From the NCBI RefSeq assembly GCF_030124175.1, contig NZ_JASKMT010000004.1, forward strand, positions 1 to 64,000: DNA of 64,000 bases. The letters are read 5' to 3'. Within the stretch, counting starts at the first letter, position 1. Each line of letters begins with the position of its first letter. Shown here piece by piece: positions 42,161 through 50,440 of this stretch. Source of the DNA: Streptomyces sp. 549. Its GTDB lineage: Bacteria > Actinomycetota > Actinomycetes > Streptomycetales > Streptomycetaceae. The position numbers and the translations under genes were made by a program. The notes under the pieces were generated by a model, which was not told the DNA's origin, ran no database searches, and saw only the letters and a program-made list of their open reading frames with translations.

Positions 42161-45100
42161 ATGGCGGTGAACAACCGAGACCGTGTCTCCCGCATGATCG
42201 ACATCCTTGGGGAGGGTCTGTTGCCCTTCCTGGAACGGGAGATGATTAAGCGGCAGGGCGACAGCTGGTTCGAAGACGCGGAGAGCGAGGCTCGGGGACA
42301 AGGGAAACAGATCGGCAGGACCGATCCGCAGTTCCTGCTGAACCTCCTCCAGCGGTACTGGAGCACCTACTTCCGGCATCTTCTCCCGGCGAGCGCCCGT
42401 GGATTCGCCAGCGAGATGAACGCGGTCCGCAACCAGTGGGCACACAACGAAAAGTTCACCGCGGACGACACCCTGCGCTCGCTGGACACGGCGGAGCGAC
42501 TGCTGCGGGCCGTGCACGCGGATCCCTCCCTGGTCGAGGAGGTCCGCGAGTCCCGGCAGACGCTGCACCGGCAGGTCACAGAGGAGGAGACGAAGAAGGC
42601 AGCGCGCCGGGCACGAGCCGTGCCGAGCGTGGCCGCCGAGGGGCTGCGGCCCTGGCGGGACGTGCTCACCCCGCACGTGGACGTGGCGCGCGGTGACTTC
42701 AACGCCTCCGAGTTCGCCGCCGACCTGTGGCGGGTGGCGCGCGGGGAAGGCGCCGCCGAGTACACCGAACCCGAGGAGTTCTTCCAGCGGACGTACCTCA
42801 CCGAGGGCCTTGAAGAACTGCTCTCCAAGTCGCTGCGCCGGATCAGCGGTGACCCGAACGCCGCCCCCGTCATCAACCTCCAGACCAACTTCGGCGGCGG
42901 CAAGACACACTCCATGATGGCGCTGTACCACCTGTACGCGCCGGCCCTGAAGGTGAACCGGCTGCCGCAGGACCTTCAGGAACTGATCGCCGCCGCGCCC
43001 GGCGGCGGACTGCCCGGCGGAACGGTGCACCGGGCCGTGCTGGTCGGCAACGAGCTGGGTATCGGACAGCCCGACGTCAAGCCCGACGGCACCGTCGTCA
43101 ACACCATGTGGGGCCAACTCGCCTGGGGGCTCGGCAAGAGGCAGGCGTACGACATCATCGCCGAGGCCGACCGCACCAGCACCAGCCCCGGCACCGCCCT
43201 GCTCCAGGACCTAATCGCCGCCTACGCGCCCTGCGTGATCCTCATCGACGAGTGGGTTCATTACGCCGGTCCGCTGCTCGGCAACGACAACCTGCCTGCC
43301 GGGTCCTTCGAGACACACTTCTCCTTCGCCCAGTCCCTCACCGAGGCCGTCGCCTCCGTCGACGGGGCTCAGTTGCTGGTCTCCATCCCGGCGTCCGCGA
43401 CCGGCGAGATCAGCGCCGCCGACCAGTACGACATCGGCGGCGAGAACAACCGCACCGCGCTGGAGCGGCTCCAGAACGTCGTCCACCGCAAGGCCGACGC
43501 TTGGCGGCCCGCCAGCTCCGACGAGTCCTTCGAGATCGTGCGCCGTCGTCTCTTCCAAACCGCCACCAGCGAGGTCCAGGCCGAGATCAACAAGGTGGCG
43601 CGGCTATACACGCAGTTCTACGGTACCGAGAAGCGCGAGTTCCCGGCCGGCTGCGACACCATGGACTACGAGCGGCGAATCAAGTCGACCTACCCGATCC
43701 ACCCAGAGCTGTTCGCCCGGCTGTACGAGGACTGGTCCACGCTGCCCAGGTTCCAGCGCACCCGAGGTGTGCTGCGGCTGATGAGCACGGTCATTCACGC
43801 GCTGTGGCGGGACCAGAACCAGAGCCCCATGATCATGCCCGGTGACGTGCCGATACACGACACCCGCGTCAACCAGGAGCTGACGTACTACCTGGAGGAC
43901 CGCTGGAAGCCAATCATCGACGCCGACGTCGACGGCCCTGACTCCACCCCGGCCTCCGTCGACGCCGAGAAGCCCGTGCTCGGGCAGCGCGGCATGAGCC
44001 AACGCGTGGCCCGTACCGTCTTCATGGGCTCCGCACCTCGCGTGCACGCCGCCCGCAAGGGCCTGTCCGAGCCGCACATCCGGCTCGGCATGGCCATCCC
44101 CGGTGAACCGCTGGGCAACTTCCGCACCGCGCTTAACGCACTCGCCGACCGCTCCACTTACCTCTACGGCGACGGCGAACGCCACTGGTACGACACTCAC
44201 GCCAACATCACCCGTACCGCCAAGGACGAGGCGAACAAGCTCCTCGACGACGTCGACAAGGTGTGGGCGGACGTGGTGCGCCGGCTCAGCGTTGTCCAGG
44301 GCGTGCGCGGCCAGTTCCACGCCGTTCACGCGGCGCCGCTGCCCGCGAGCGACATCCCGGACAACGACAACGCGCGCCTGGTGCTGCTGCACCCCCGCTT
44401 CACCCACCGTAGCGCCCGGGACGTGCCCGACACTGAGGCCCTGAGCTTCGCCCAGGAGGCCCTTGACCAGTACCGCTCCAGCGCCCGGCAGCACCGCAAC
44501 GCCCTCGTCTTCCTCGCCCCCGACCGCAAGGAGATGGAGGGTGTCTCCGAGGCTGTCCGCGAGTACCTCGGCTGGAAGCAGGTCCTCACGCAACACGTCC
44601 AGCTCGACCTGACGGAGAACCAGAGAACGCAGGCCAGGACCCGGATGGAGAAGGCTGACGAGACAGTCAGCCTTCGCCTCGGCAAGGCCTACCGGTGGGT
44701 CCTTGTTCCCGAGCAGATCCCCGGCGCCAAGATCGAGTGGGTCAACTTCAAGGTCGACCTGCAAGCCATCGACGACGCGGCCATCCAGGTCGGTGATCGT
44801 CTCAAGCGCCAGGGCATGCTCTACGTCCTGCAGGCTCCTGCCGTCCTGCATCAGCGGATCAACGACGCCCTGAGCCAGGAGTGGAACCGGGACGGCCACA
44901 TCTCCGTCGGTCGCCTGTGGGAACTGCACACCAAGTACCCGTACATGAATCGGCTGCGTGATCGCTCAGTCCTCGACCAGGGGGTCGAGGACGTCCTCTC
45001 CCACGTCACCTGGGAGACGGATGGCTTCGCCCTCGCCACCAGCCACGATCCCGAGGCCGGCCGCTACCTGGGACTCGTCCTGCCCTGCCGCAATGTGTCC

Positions 45101-45559
45101 TTCGGCCAGATCACCGACAGCACGCTGCTGGTACGACCCGACCTTGCCATCGCTCAGGAGACCGCCGATCTGGCGGCCGCCGCCGCTCAGCACCAGAAGT
45201 CAGCCAATCAGGTCCATGATGCCGACGACGGCACAGGTAGCGGGGCTGGGCAGGGCCCTGGTGGTCCGTCGGTGTCCCTCCGCCCTGCGCCCGGCGCCCC
45301 GGTCCCGGGGCCGACTCCATTGCCGCGCGTCCCGACCCGGTTCTATGCCCACGCCCGGCTGGACACCGAGCAATACAGTAAGCGCGCCACTAAGTACGCC
45401 TTCGAAATCCTCCAGCACCTCGAAGCCATCGGGGCGGACGTCGAGGTCACGGTCGAGATCCAAGCGACCGCGCCCGGCGGTTTCCCCGCGGACAAGGTGC
45501 GCACCCTGACAGAAAACGCCAACACCCTCAATCTGCAAGCCCAGTTCGAGGAGGAATAG
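42161..45559 (+). CDS. Swt1-HEPN / DUF499 AAA-like ATPase (defence island)
   Basis: An 1132-residue protein. The first ~130 residues form a Swt1-type HEPN domain, with RNQWAHN giving the R-x4-H catalytic signature of HEPN RNases. DUF499 follows: the Walker A loop NLQTNFGGGKTHSMMALYHL near residue 245, Walker B with ILIDEWVHYAGPLLG near 365, and the long remainder of the family. The C-terminal ~130 residues are a separate module (YAHARLDTEQYSKRATKYAF, then ADVEVTVEIQATAPGGFPAD). It lies 47 bp after the methylase, so it belongs to one operon. Together the three match the helicase-methylase-ATPase (Hma-type) phage-defence layout as I recall it. Confidence 0.87.
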   Translation: MAVNNRDRVSRMIDILGEGLLPFLEREMIKRQGDSWFEDAESEARGQGKQIGRTDPQFLLNLLQRYWSTYFRHLLPASARGFASEMNAVRNQWAHNEKFTADDTLRSLDTAERLLRAVHADPSLVEEVRESRQTLHRQVTEEETKKAARRARAVPSVAAEGLRPWRDVLTPHVDVARGDFNASEFAADLWRVARGEGAAEYTEPEEFFQRTYLTEGLEELLSKSLRRISGDPNAAPVINLQTNFGGGKTHSMMALYHLYAPALKVNRLPQDLQELIAAAPGGGLPGGTVHRAVLVGNELGIGQPDVKPDGTVVNTMWGQLAWGLGKRQAYDIIAEADRTSTSPGTALLQDLIAAYAPCVILIDEWVHYAGPLLGNDNLPAGSFETHFSFAQSLTEAVASVDGAQLLVSIPASATGEISAADQYDIGGENNRTALERLQNVVHRKADAWRPASSDESFEIVRRRLFQTATSEVQAEINKVARLYTQFYGTEKREFPAGCDTMDYERRIKSTYPIHPELFARLYEDWSTLPRFQRTRGVLRLMSTVIHALWRDQNQSPMIMPGDVPIHDTRVNQELTYYLEDRWKPIIDADVDGPDSTPASVDAEKPVLGQRGMSQRVARTVFMGSAPRVHAARKGLSEPHIRLGMAIPGEPLGNFRTALNALADRSTYLYGDGERHWYDTHANITRTAKDEANKLLDDVDKVWADVVRRLSVVQGVRGQFHAVHAAPLPASDIPDNDNARLVLLHPRFTHRSARDVPDTEALSFAQEALDQYRSSARQHRNALVFLAPDRKEMEGVSEAVREYLGWKQVLTQHVQLDLTENQRTQARTRMEKADETVSLRLGKAYRWVLVPEQIPGAKIEWVNFKVDLQAIDDAAIQVGDRLKRQGMLYVLQAPAVLHQRINDALSQEWNRDGHISVGRLWELHTKYPYMNRLRDRSVLDQGVEDVLSHVTWETDGFALATSHDPEAGRYLGLVLPCRNVSFGQITDSTLLVRPDLAIAQETADLAAAAAQHQKSANQVHDADDGTGSGAGQGPGGPSVSLRPAPGAPVPGPTPLPRVPTRFYAHARLDTEQYSKRATKYAFEILQHLEAIGADVEVTVEIQATAPGGFPADKVRTLTENANTLNLQAQFEEE

Positions 45560-45645
45560 GGTCGGACAGCGGGTCTGGTGGTCCTCGCAGGGCCCGGCCT
45601 GGTCGTTTCGGCTGTCGACACACTCGATAGGTTGTCAGATCCTGG

Positions 45646-45651
45646 TATAGA
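45646..45651 (+). promoter_or_regulatory. possible internal promoter before the two unknown island genes
   Basis: An extended -10-like TGGTATAGA lies 40 bp before the next start, in a 131-bp gap after the ATPase gene. TTGTCA is 8 bp upstream, too close to be a -35. The box is AT-rich against its surroundings. Confidence 0.35.
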
Positions 45652-45690
45652 CCGACTTCGTCCGAGAACACTACGGGGGGGACCGCAGGC

Positions 45691-46665
45691 ATGGCCGCAC
45701 GCAACCGGGACAGAATCGTCCACTTCTATGAGATCGCAGACGCCGACGCTCCCGACGGCGCCCGTCTGCCCCACCGAGACTGGGGAGAGCACATCCGTCG
45801 TCTGTGCGCCCAGCCGCTGGCCCAGCGCACCGTGCCTGCGGGGGAGGATATCTTGATCGGTGCCGTCGACCCCCATCAGACGGCTCCGCACTTGCTCCTC
45901 GCCAAGTCTCGTCAGGACGTACCGCAGCTCATTGATCACGTCGACGGCACCCTCAGTCGGCTCCAGCTTGCCGCCGACAAGGAGTTGGTTGACGTTACAA
46001 CCGTATACTTCCTACCCTTCGGCAACGTCGTTGCGACAATGGCCGGCGGCATCTCGGCCCCCCGTGCGCAGGCGCTCAAGCGCTGGCTCGACGGGATGCG
46101 CGTCGCAGCTCCCGACGTCCGCAACATCGTGCTGCGGCCGGTGGTCAACGCCCGTTCCCGGGAGAAGCTCCAGCATGCCGTCGCCATCGAGAAACTCACG
46201 GTGAAGATCGCTCCCGAGCCAGCTGACAGCCCCTCCACTCTGCGCGCCAGCTCCGACCTCGGCACAGCCCTCAGCCGCATGCACACGGACAACCCGGACA
46301 TGGTAATCACTCTGACCCTAGAGGTCCCGAAGAAGTCGGGCATCCTGTCGACGCGCCGCCGGGCCCGCGGTCACAACCAACTCCTCGGCTCAACAAGGGT
46401 TTTTGCGAGTGACATCGAGGACTGGCTGGACAACTCTGACGCCGTTGACACGGCTGCCGCGCAGGCCCGTATGGAGGCATGGCACAGCGAGGCTGATGAC
46501 GAGAAGATCGACTTCGTCAGCGAGCGCATCACTGCAAAATGCGTCGTCCCCTTCTCCTCTGGCGATGGCCACGCCATCGACCTGCAGGTGGCCCTGAACA
46601 AGCTGGAGGGGGTCTCCCTGGAGAACGAGAGGGTGCTACGGGCCGCTGTCAGTGCCGACATCTAG
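45691..46665 (+). CDS. unrecognised soluble protein of defence island
   Basis: A 324-residue protein I cannot place in a family. The N-terminus reads RIVHFYEIADADAPDGARLP. A middle part has TTVYFLPFGNVVATMAGGIS and QALKRWLDGM; the C-terminal part is DEKIDFVSERITAKCVVPFS followed by an NKLEGVSLENERVLRAAV helix. There are no membrane helices and no signal peptide. The mix of strands and helices suggests a two-domain globular protein with a repeated-looking beta core. The ATG at 45691 has a strong GGGGGGGA site. It is followed after 60 bp by a small membrane protein, and the two have their own possible promoter. It may be a sensor or toxin component accessory to the methylase-ATPase system. Confidence 0.7.
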   Translation: MAARNRDRIVHFYEIADADAPDGARLPHRDWGEHIRRLCAQPLAQRTVPAGEDILIGAVDPHQTAPHLLLAKSRQDVPQLIDHVDGTLSRLQLAADKELVDVTTVYFLPFGNVVATMAGGISAPRAQALKRWLDGMRVAAPDVRNIVLRPVVNARSREKLQHAVAIEKLTVKIAPEPADSPSTLRASSDLGTALSRMHTDNPDMVITLTLEVPKKSGILSTRRRARGHNQLLGSTRVFASDIEDWLDNSDAVDTAAAQARMEAWHSEADDEKIDFVSERITAKCVVPFSSGDGHAIDLQVALNKLEGVSLENERVLRAAVSADI

Positions 46666-46725
46666 CCTGGAGGAGGGTAACTGGGGCGAAAGCCCTGGTC
46701 GGGGCGCGCGGGGGGAGATGTGACA

Positions 46726-47265
46726 ATGCCGAGGCTTGTGGAAGCGGTTCGCCGAGTTCTCAACGGTTGGCGATCACGTCCGGCGGCGGACTGGCTGCTG
46801 ACGGCAGTTGTCCTCGGCGGGCACGGTCTGCTAGTCACCCTGACCGGACGTGGTGACATCCTCGGTGCGCCTGAGCGCGAACAGCGCTTGACGATCTATA
46901 CCACCGGCGCCACCGTCGTCGCACTGGTCGGGAGCTTCGTCACCGCCGCCATTGCTCAGTATGCTTCTGCGAGCGGCCGCAGGATGCGGGTTCTGCGTAC
47001 CGCGCCTCACTTGGCCTCACAATTCCGGCGGAACTGGGTGAGTGTCCTATCAGCCACTCTACTCATCTCCGGCACATGCCTTCTTGCAACCGTCCTCGAC
47101 ACCACCGAAACTAACCCGGAAGGTGTGCACTGGGCGGTGGAAGGCGCGCTGATCCTCGGTGCCGCTCGGTCCTACCGCCTGCTATGGCTGTTCAACGCTG
47201 TCATCCAGGCATCAGATAAAGATCTTGCAGATCTCGCTCAGACAACAGCCCAAAACCCTCGCTAG
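46726..47265 (+). CDS. small four-helix membrane protein of defence island
   Basis: A 179-residue membrane protein with about four hydrophobic helices: ADWLLTAVVLGGHGLLVTL, IYTTGATVVALVGSFVTAAI, WVSVLSATLLISGTCLLATV and EGALILGAARSYRLLWLFNA. Basic residues between helices 2 and 3 (SASGRRMRVLRT) suggest a cytoplasmic loop there. I recognise no family. The ATG at 46726 has GGGGGAG 8 bp upstream; a GTG 6 bases earlier is too close to that site. The pairing of a soluble protein with a small membrane protein is common for abortive-infection effectors that permeabilise membranes, but that role is inference here. Confidence 0.65.
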   Translation: MPRLVEAVRRVLNGWRSRPAADWLLTAVVLGGHGLLVTLTGRGDILGAPEREQRLTIYTTGATVVALVGSFVTAAIAQYASASGRRMRVLRTAPHLASQFRRNWVSVLSATLLISGTCLLATVLDTTETNPEGVHWAVEGALILGAARSYRLLWLFNAVIQASDKDLADLAQTTAQNPR

Positions 47266-47404
47266 CTTGCGGCGGGGTTGCATTGCCCAGACGGCTGACA
47301 CGCAGAGCGCGCTCTGCGTGTCAGTCCGCTGTGACTCGACCAGCTGAATCTGATATTGCGCTGAAACTTTCGACACGGTCGCACCTGCAATCGTCCTGTA
47401 GATA

Positions 47405-47420
47405 TGCTGACATGTCAGCA
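47405..47420. repeat. element-end palindrome, site 2
   Basis: The perfect 16-bp palindrome TGCTGACATGTCAGCA lies 102 bp before the right core of island 1. Flanking symmetry seen in sites 1 and 3 is lost here. Confidence 0.8.
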
Positions 47421-47522
47421 CCGGACAGGGGTCCAGATGGATCGAGCTGGACCCAGGCGGACGTTAACAACTCTTTTGTCCTGCTTTTCCAGCTCTCTCG
47501 TAGGTCAGGGGCGTAACAATTT

Positions 47523-47550
47523 CGGGTTCGAATCCCGTTGGGGGCACGCA
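47523..47550. repeat. 28-bp attachment-core repeat, copy 2 (island 1 / island 2 junction)
   Basis: The exact tRNA-Glu 3'-end core without the 5' part of the tRNA, so not a tRNA gene. It is preceded by GTAACAATTT, similar to GTAACGGTTT before copy 3, showing that both islands end with related sequence. Confidence 0.8.
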
Positions 47551-47583
47551 ACACCATGTGCAGTGTTCACTTCTGCGCATCAT

Positions 47584-47658
47584 GCTCCTGTGGAGGAGTT
47601 TGGAGTGCTCGCCACCCTGTCAAGGTGGAGGCCGCGGGTTCAAATCCCGTCAGGACCG
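47584..47658 (+). pseudogene. tRNA-Asp (GTC) with two stem-breaking changes
   Basis: It aligns without gaps to the 35354 copy but differs at position 2 of the acceptor (G to C at 47585, giving C-C with base 71) and at position 13 of the D-stem (C to G at 47596, giving G-G with base 22). Both break helices that are intact in the other three copies. This element-borne copy is likely decaying and non-functional. Confidence 0.7.
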
Positions 47659-47685
47659 CTTGCAGATCACTTCGGTGAACTGCGT

Positions 47686-47759
47686 GGCTGGGTAGCTCAG
47701 TTGGTACGAGCGATCGCCTGAAAAGCGATAGGTCGCCGGTTCGATCCCGGCCCCAGCCA
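47686..47759 (+). tRNA. tRNA-Phe (GAA), island-2 copy
   Basis: It is identical to the 35456 copy, with CCA encoded at 47760-47762. The fold is intact. Confidence 0.93.
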
Positions 47760-47767
47760 CCACAACG

Positions 47768-47802
47768 AAGAGTCCCGGACGGTCTGCCGCCCGGGGCTTT
47801 TT
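47768..47802 (+). terminator. terminator after tRNA-Phe (island-2 copy)
   Basis: An imperfect version of the hairpin at 35535, with several arm changes, and now a run of Ts (CTTTTT) after the stem. Confidence 0.75.
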
Positions 47803-48368
47803 CACGCGCCCCAAGGCGCCCTGTCTTCACTTGCGGAAACGTCACCACGGAACATCTTTCCGTGCTGACGTATCGGTACGACGGTGCTGACATGGCCCGG
47901 GAAGGCCTGTGTTTCCCGGGTTCGGGATGGCCCCCTTCTCCCGCGATGGGTCCTGGGAGCCCCGCACACGGCAGGTCACGTGGACGGTTGTTGTCCATGA
48001 CGCTGTAACTCCGTGCATCGCAGCCGGTCACGCCCCCTCTCGTGGTGTAGCCGATCACGGTCATCGGGTTCCTCACCGCGTTCCAGCTCACGCAGCCCGC
48101 GCGACACCGTGGGCGCCGCCACACCGGTTCGGGGAAGGGGTCTCCCCCCCTGCTCGAGCGGAGCCGAGAGCTTGGGGAAGGGCGCGGACCCCAAGCAGCT
48201 GCGGGACGTGGCCGCAGAGGCTCACCACCGCAGAAGGGATCAGGAGATCGTGCAGCGCCCGCCTGCGTGTGGGCACGGCCCATGAAGCCGTGCCGCAGCC
48301 GAGCAGGGTGAGGGCCGTCGCACTCCGCCGCCAGTTCCCGCCCTACGACCTGTACCCAGACGTCGTAG
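47803..48368. other. gene-free left part of island 2 with degraded palindrome
   Basis: No gene with a start and family can be supported. GTGCTGACG (47862-47870) and GGTGCTGACATG (47883-47894) are two direct half-sites of the element-end palindrome, apparently a degraded fourth site. The rest looks like decayed coding sequence; no frame can be followed. Confidence 0.45.
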
Positions 48369-48966
48369 GCGGCGCCCGAGCCGTCCCGCACCAGGCCGGC
48401 CCGCACCGAGCAGGAACGGGCCTTCGGCGCCGCGCTCGGGTTCGGCGACTGCGACGGCGGCGACCCCTTCTGCGAGGCGGGCGGCAGGGGGTCCGTACCG
48501 GGTCCGCGCGGCTCGCTGACCGTCGCCGACCTGCTCGACGAGGCCTTGGACAGGGTGTGTGCCGTCCCGCCCGCGACACAGCGCGCCACGAAGCGTGCTG
48601 GAGCGGGCCGCCGCCCTTTTCACCAAGGCGGGCATGGGCCGCGCGGTACTGGCGGCAGGCAGCGAGGTGCTGCACGCGGTGTGGCACCGCGGCTGGCAGC
48701 CCACCGATGTGGTGCGCGCCGCCCGGCGTGAACTCAAGGCGCGGCACGGGCGACTCGCGGCCGACCTGATCGCCGCCGAACACCGCGCCAACCCGGCCCC
48801 GGCCATGGGCCTGGACGAGCGCCGGGCAGATCGACTGACCATCCTGTCGGCCGAGGTGTGGTGGGGCGACGACGACGACGGGATCACCGGCTCGATCGCG
48901 AGGGCGGCCTTCCGCCGGTCCCCGCCGGACCTGGCAGGGGCCGGGGGCGTCCCCTGTCCGCCGTGA
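48369..48966 (+). pseudogene. frameshifted N-terminal remnant of a DUF2786-domain protein
   Basis: Two frames join to give one protein. The first (48369 to about 48590, no start codon, directly after a stop) reads RTEQERAFGAALGFGDCDG, then LTVADLLDEALDRVCAVPP. The second (about 48590-48966) reads VLERAAALFTKAGMGRAVL, then AVWHRGWQPTDVVRAARREL and RHGRLAADLIAAEHR. This matches the N-terminal region I recall for Streptomyces DUF2786 proteins. A one-base-type shift lies near 48590, and the DUF2786 domain itself is missing. It is a broken, truncated gene. Confidence 0.6.
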
Positions 48967-49183
48967 GCCCAACGCAGGGCAGGGCCGAACTGCTGCGACG
49001 GCCGGATGGCCATAGTGCTGTCTGCGTGGACGGTGTCCTGCGCGTACTGGGCGAGCGGTACGTCGTTCTCGTCCTCGTGATTCTGCACGCCCCCTCCCAA
49101 GGTGTCCTTCGCCGCCGCTGTCACCAGGGCGTCGTCTGTGTCGTCCGGATGCGGCCGATCTGTGTCTCACGTATGCCGAGGGT

Positions 49184-49735
49184 TCACCCACTGGGCAGGC
49201 GCAGGAACGCGGCCAGCGCCCGCTGGGGTGCAGTGGCCGCGGGCGCGCCGCCGGCGACGGCCAGGGCACGCAGGTCGCCGCGACACAGCTCCGCGCGGAT
49301 GCCGGCCAGCTGTCCCAGGGCACCGTTGTCGTCCTCGTCGTCCCAGTCGGCCTCCCTTACCCACCAGGCCTCGCCAGTGCCGTCCTCGTCCTCGCTGGTC
49401 AGATCGATGACCGTGTGCGCGCCACTGCAATGGGCGGTCAGTGAGCCGTCGGCGTCGTCCCGCTGGTAGGAATCCACCGCCATGAGCGGCACTCGGGCGG
49501 CGGGCACCCGAAGCAGCAGTCGCCGGCTGCCCCAGTTGGCGAAGTACAGGTACGCATCGAAGTACCTCTCCACCAGGGCAACCGGGTCGCCCTCGAAGTC
49601 ACCCCACTCGTAGCTGTTCACCATCCGGCGCGCGGTGATCTGCGCCCGCGACGAGATACGGCGCAGCTCGGCCTGCTGGCGCTCGCTCAGCGGCCGGTCC
49701 ACGGCCAGAAAGTGGTAGTACTGGTACTCGCTCAC
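49184..49735 (-). CDS. conserved hypothetical, probably C-terminally truncated
   Basis: A 183-residue protein. YQYYHFLAVDRPLSERQQAE, ISSRAQITARRMVNSYEWGD and ERYFDAYLYFANWGSRRLLL match the N-terminal third of a longer actinobacterial hypothetical protein that I recall but cannot name. Homologues seem to continue past the point where this one ends (LRALAVAGGAPAATAPQRAL...). So it may be truncated or frameshifted near its end, in keeping with the decayed neighbour. The ATG start is clear. The function is unknown. Confidence 0.55.
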   Translation of the reverse strand: MSEYQYYHFLAVDRPLSERQQAELRRISSRAQITARRMVNSYEWGDFEGDPVALVERYFDAYLYFANWGSRRLLLRVPAARVPLMAVDSYQRDDADGSLTAHCSGAHTVIDLTSEDEDGTGEAWWVREADWDDEDDNGALGQLAGIRAELCRGDLRALAVAGGAPAATAPQRALAAFLRLPSG

Positions 49736-49945
49736 CAGCCCATGCTACGCAGCGACTACGCTGCGCTACCGCTCGTTCCCGAGAACGACGTACTCACCGG
49801 GGCGACAAGCCGCGCGGAAGTCCGGATCAACCGGTAGACAAGCGGGCCGGACCCGGAACGGTTCTTCCTCGGCGATCCGTAGGCCCGGCCGGAACGCTCG
49901 AAAGAAGCACTCGATCCTCACCGTCGGCACAGCACGTCTACTGCG

Positions 49946-49958
49946 ATATCGTTGATAT
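49946..49958. promoter_or_regulatory. operator-like dyad before the toxin-antitoxin operon
   Basis: ATATC and GATAT flank GTT, 20 bp before the antitoxin start, inside the only AT-rich patch in the area (GATATCGTTGATATAAGG). An HTH-carrying antitoxin would be expected to bind here and repress its own operon. Confidence 0.55.
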
Positions 49959-49978
49959 AAGGATGAGAGGAGGTTGTC

Positions 49979-50440
49979 ATGGCGTCAGAGAGCTCCGCAT
50001 CGCTGGTCGCCGACATCCGCCGGGCCGCCGGACTGACCCAGCGGGAGTTCGCCGAGTTGTCGGGCGTGGCCCAGCCCAACATCGCGGCGTACGAGAACGG
50101 CACCCGCCGTCCCTCCCCGAAGATGCTGGCACGCCTGGCCGCCGCCGCCAGGCCCCGCGCATCCGTCGCGCTCGCCCGGCACAAGGCCGAGGTGAAAGCA
50201 CTCGCCGCACGCCACAAGGCGCTCAGCGTGAAGGTCTTCGGCTCCGTCGCCCGCGGCGAGGACCGCCCCGGCAGCGATCTCGACCTGCTGGTGTCATTCG
50301 CCCCCGACGCCTCCCTGTTCGACCAGATCGAACTGGCCCAAGACCTTGAAGACGCCCTCGGGGTGAAGGTCGACGTCGTCAGCGCGGGTGGACTGCACGA
50401 GAGCCACACCACCATCGCGGCGGAGGCGAAGCCCTTGTGA
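49979..50440 (+). CDS. HTH-fused MNT nucleotidyltransferase antitoxin (MntA-type)
   Basis: A 153-residue fusion. An XRE helix-turn-helix (about 5-60, DIRRAAGLTQREFAELSGVA, then NIAAYENGTRRPSPKMLARL) is joined to a minimal nucleotidyltransferase (about 75-150) with the catalytic motif VKVFGSVARGEDRPGSDLDL (GSxARG...DxD). MntA-type antitoxins inactivate their HEPN partner by adding AMP to it. The fused HTH should make the operon self-regulated. GAGAGGAGG precedes the ATG. It overlaps the toxin gene by 4 bp (GTGA). Confidence 0.9.
   Translation: MASESSASLVADIRRAAGLTQREFAELSGVAQPNIAAYENGTRRPSPKMLARLAAAARPRASVALARHKAEVKALAARHKALSVKVFGSVARGEDRPGSDLDLLVSFAPDASLFDQIELAQDLEDALGVKVDVVSAGGLHESHTTIAAEAKPL

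Larger units (their letters stand above)
35293..47550. mobile_element. Island 1: tRNA-Glu-integrated defence element without integrase
   Basis: The 12.2-kb segment lies between two copies of the tRNA-Glu 3' core. From the left it holds tRNA-Asp, tRNA-Phe with terminator, a 24-bp palindrome, a helicase-methylase-ATPase defence operon, two unknown genes, a matching 16-bp palindrome and the right core. No integrase, excisionase, replication or transfer gene is seen. The best reading is a cis-mobilisable (non-autonomous) element moved by a recombinase supplied elsewhere. The left tRNA pair belongs to the element, since its spacers and encoded CCA match copy 2 but not the native copy 3. Confidence 0.7.

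Noticed and set aside
35800..45559. DISARM system
   Set aside because: The helicase and methylase resemble class 1 components, but DUF1998 (drmA/drmB) and phospholipase-D (drmC) genes are absent and a DUF499 ATPase is present instead.
47523..47546. Possible tRNA-Glu genes at copies 2 and 3 of the core
   Set aside because: Only the T-arm and 3' acceptor strand are present. The upstream sequence does not supply the acceptor 5' strand, D-arm or anticodon arm.
47567..48589. A 340-codon minus-strand frame across the tRNA copy 2 region
   Set aside because: It reads through tRNA-Asp and tRNA-Phe antisense and the terminator, giving peptide seen again antisense to copies 1 and 3. It is not a gene.
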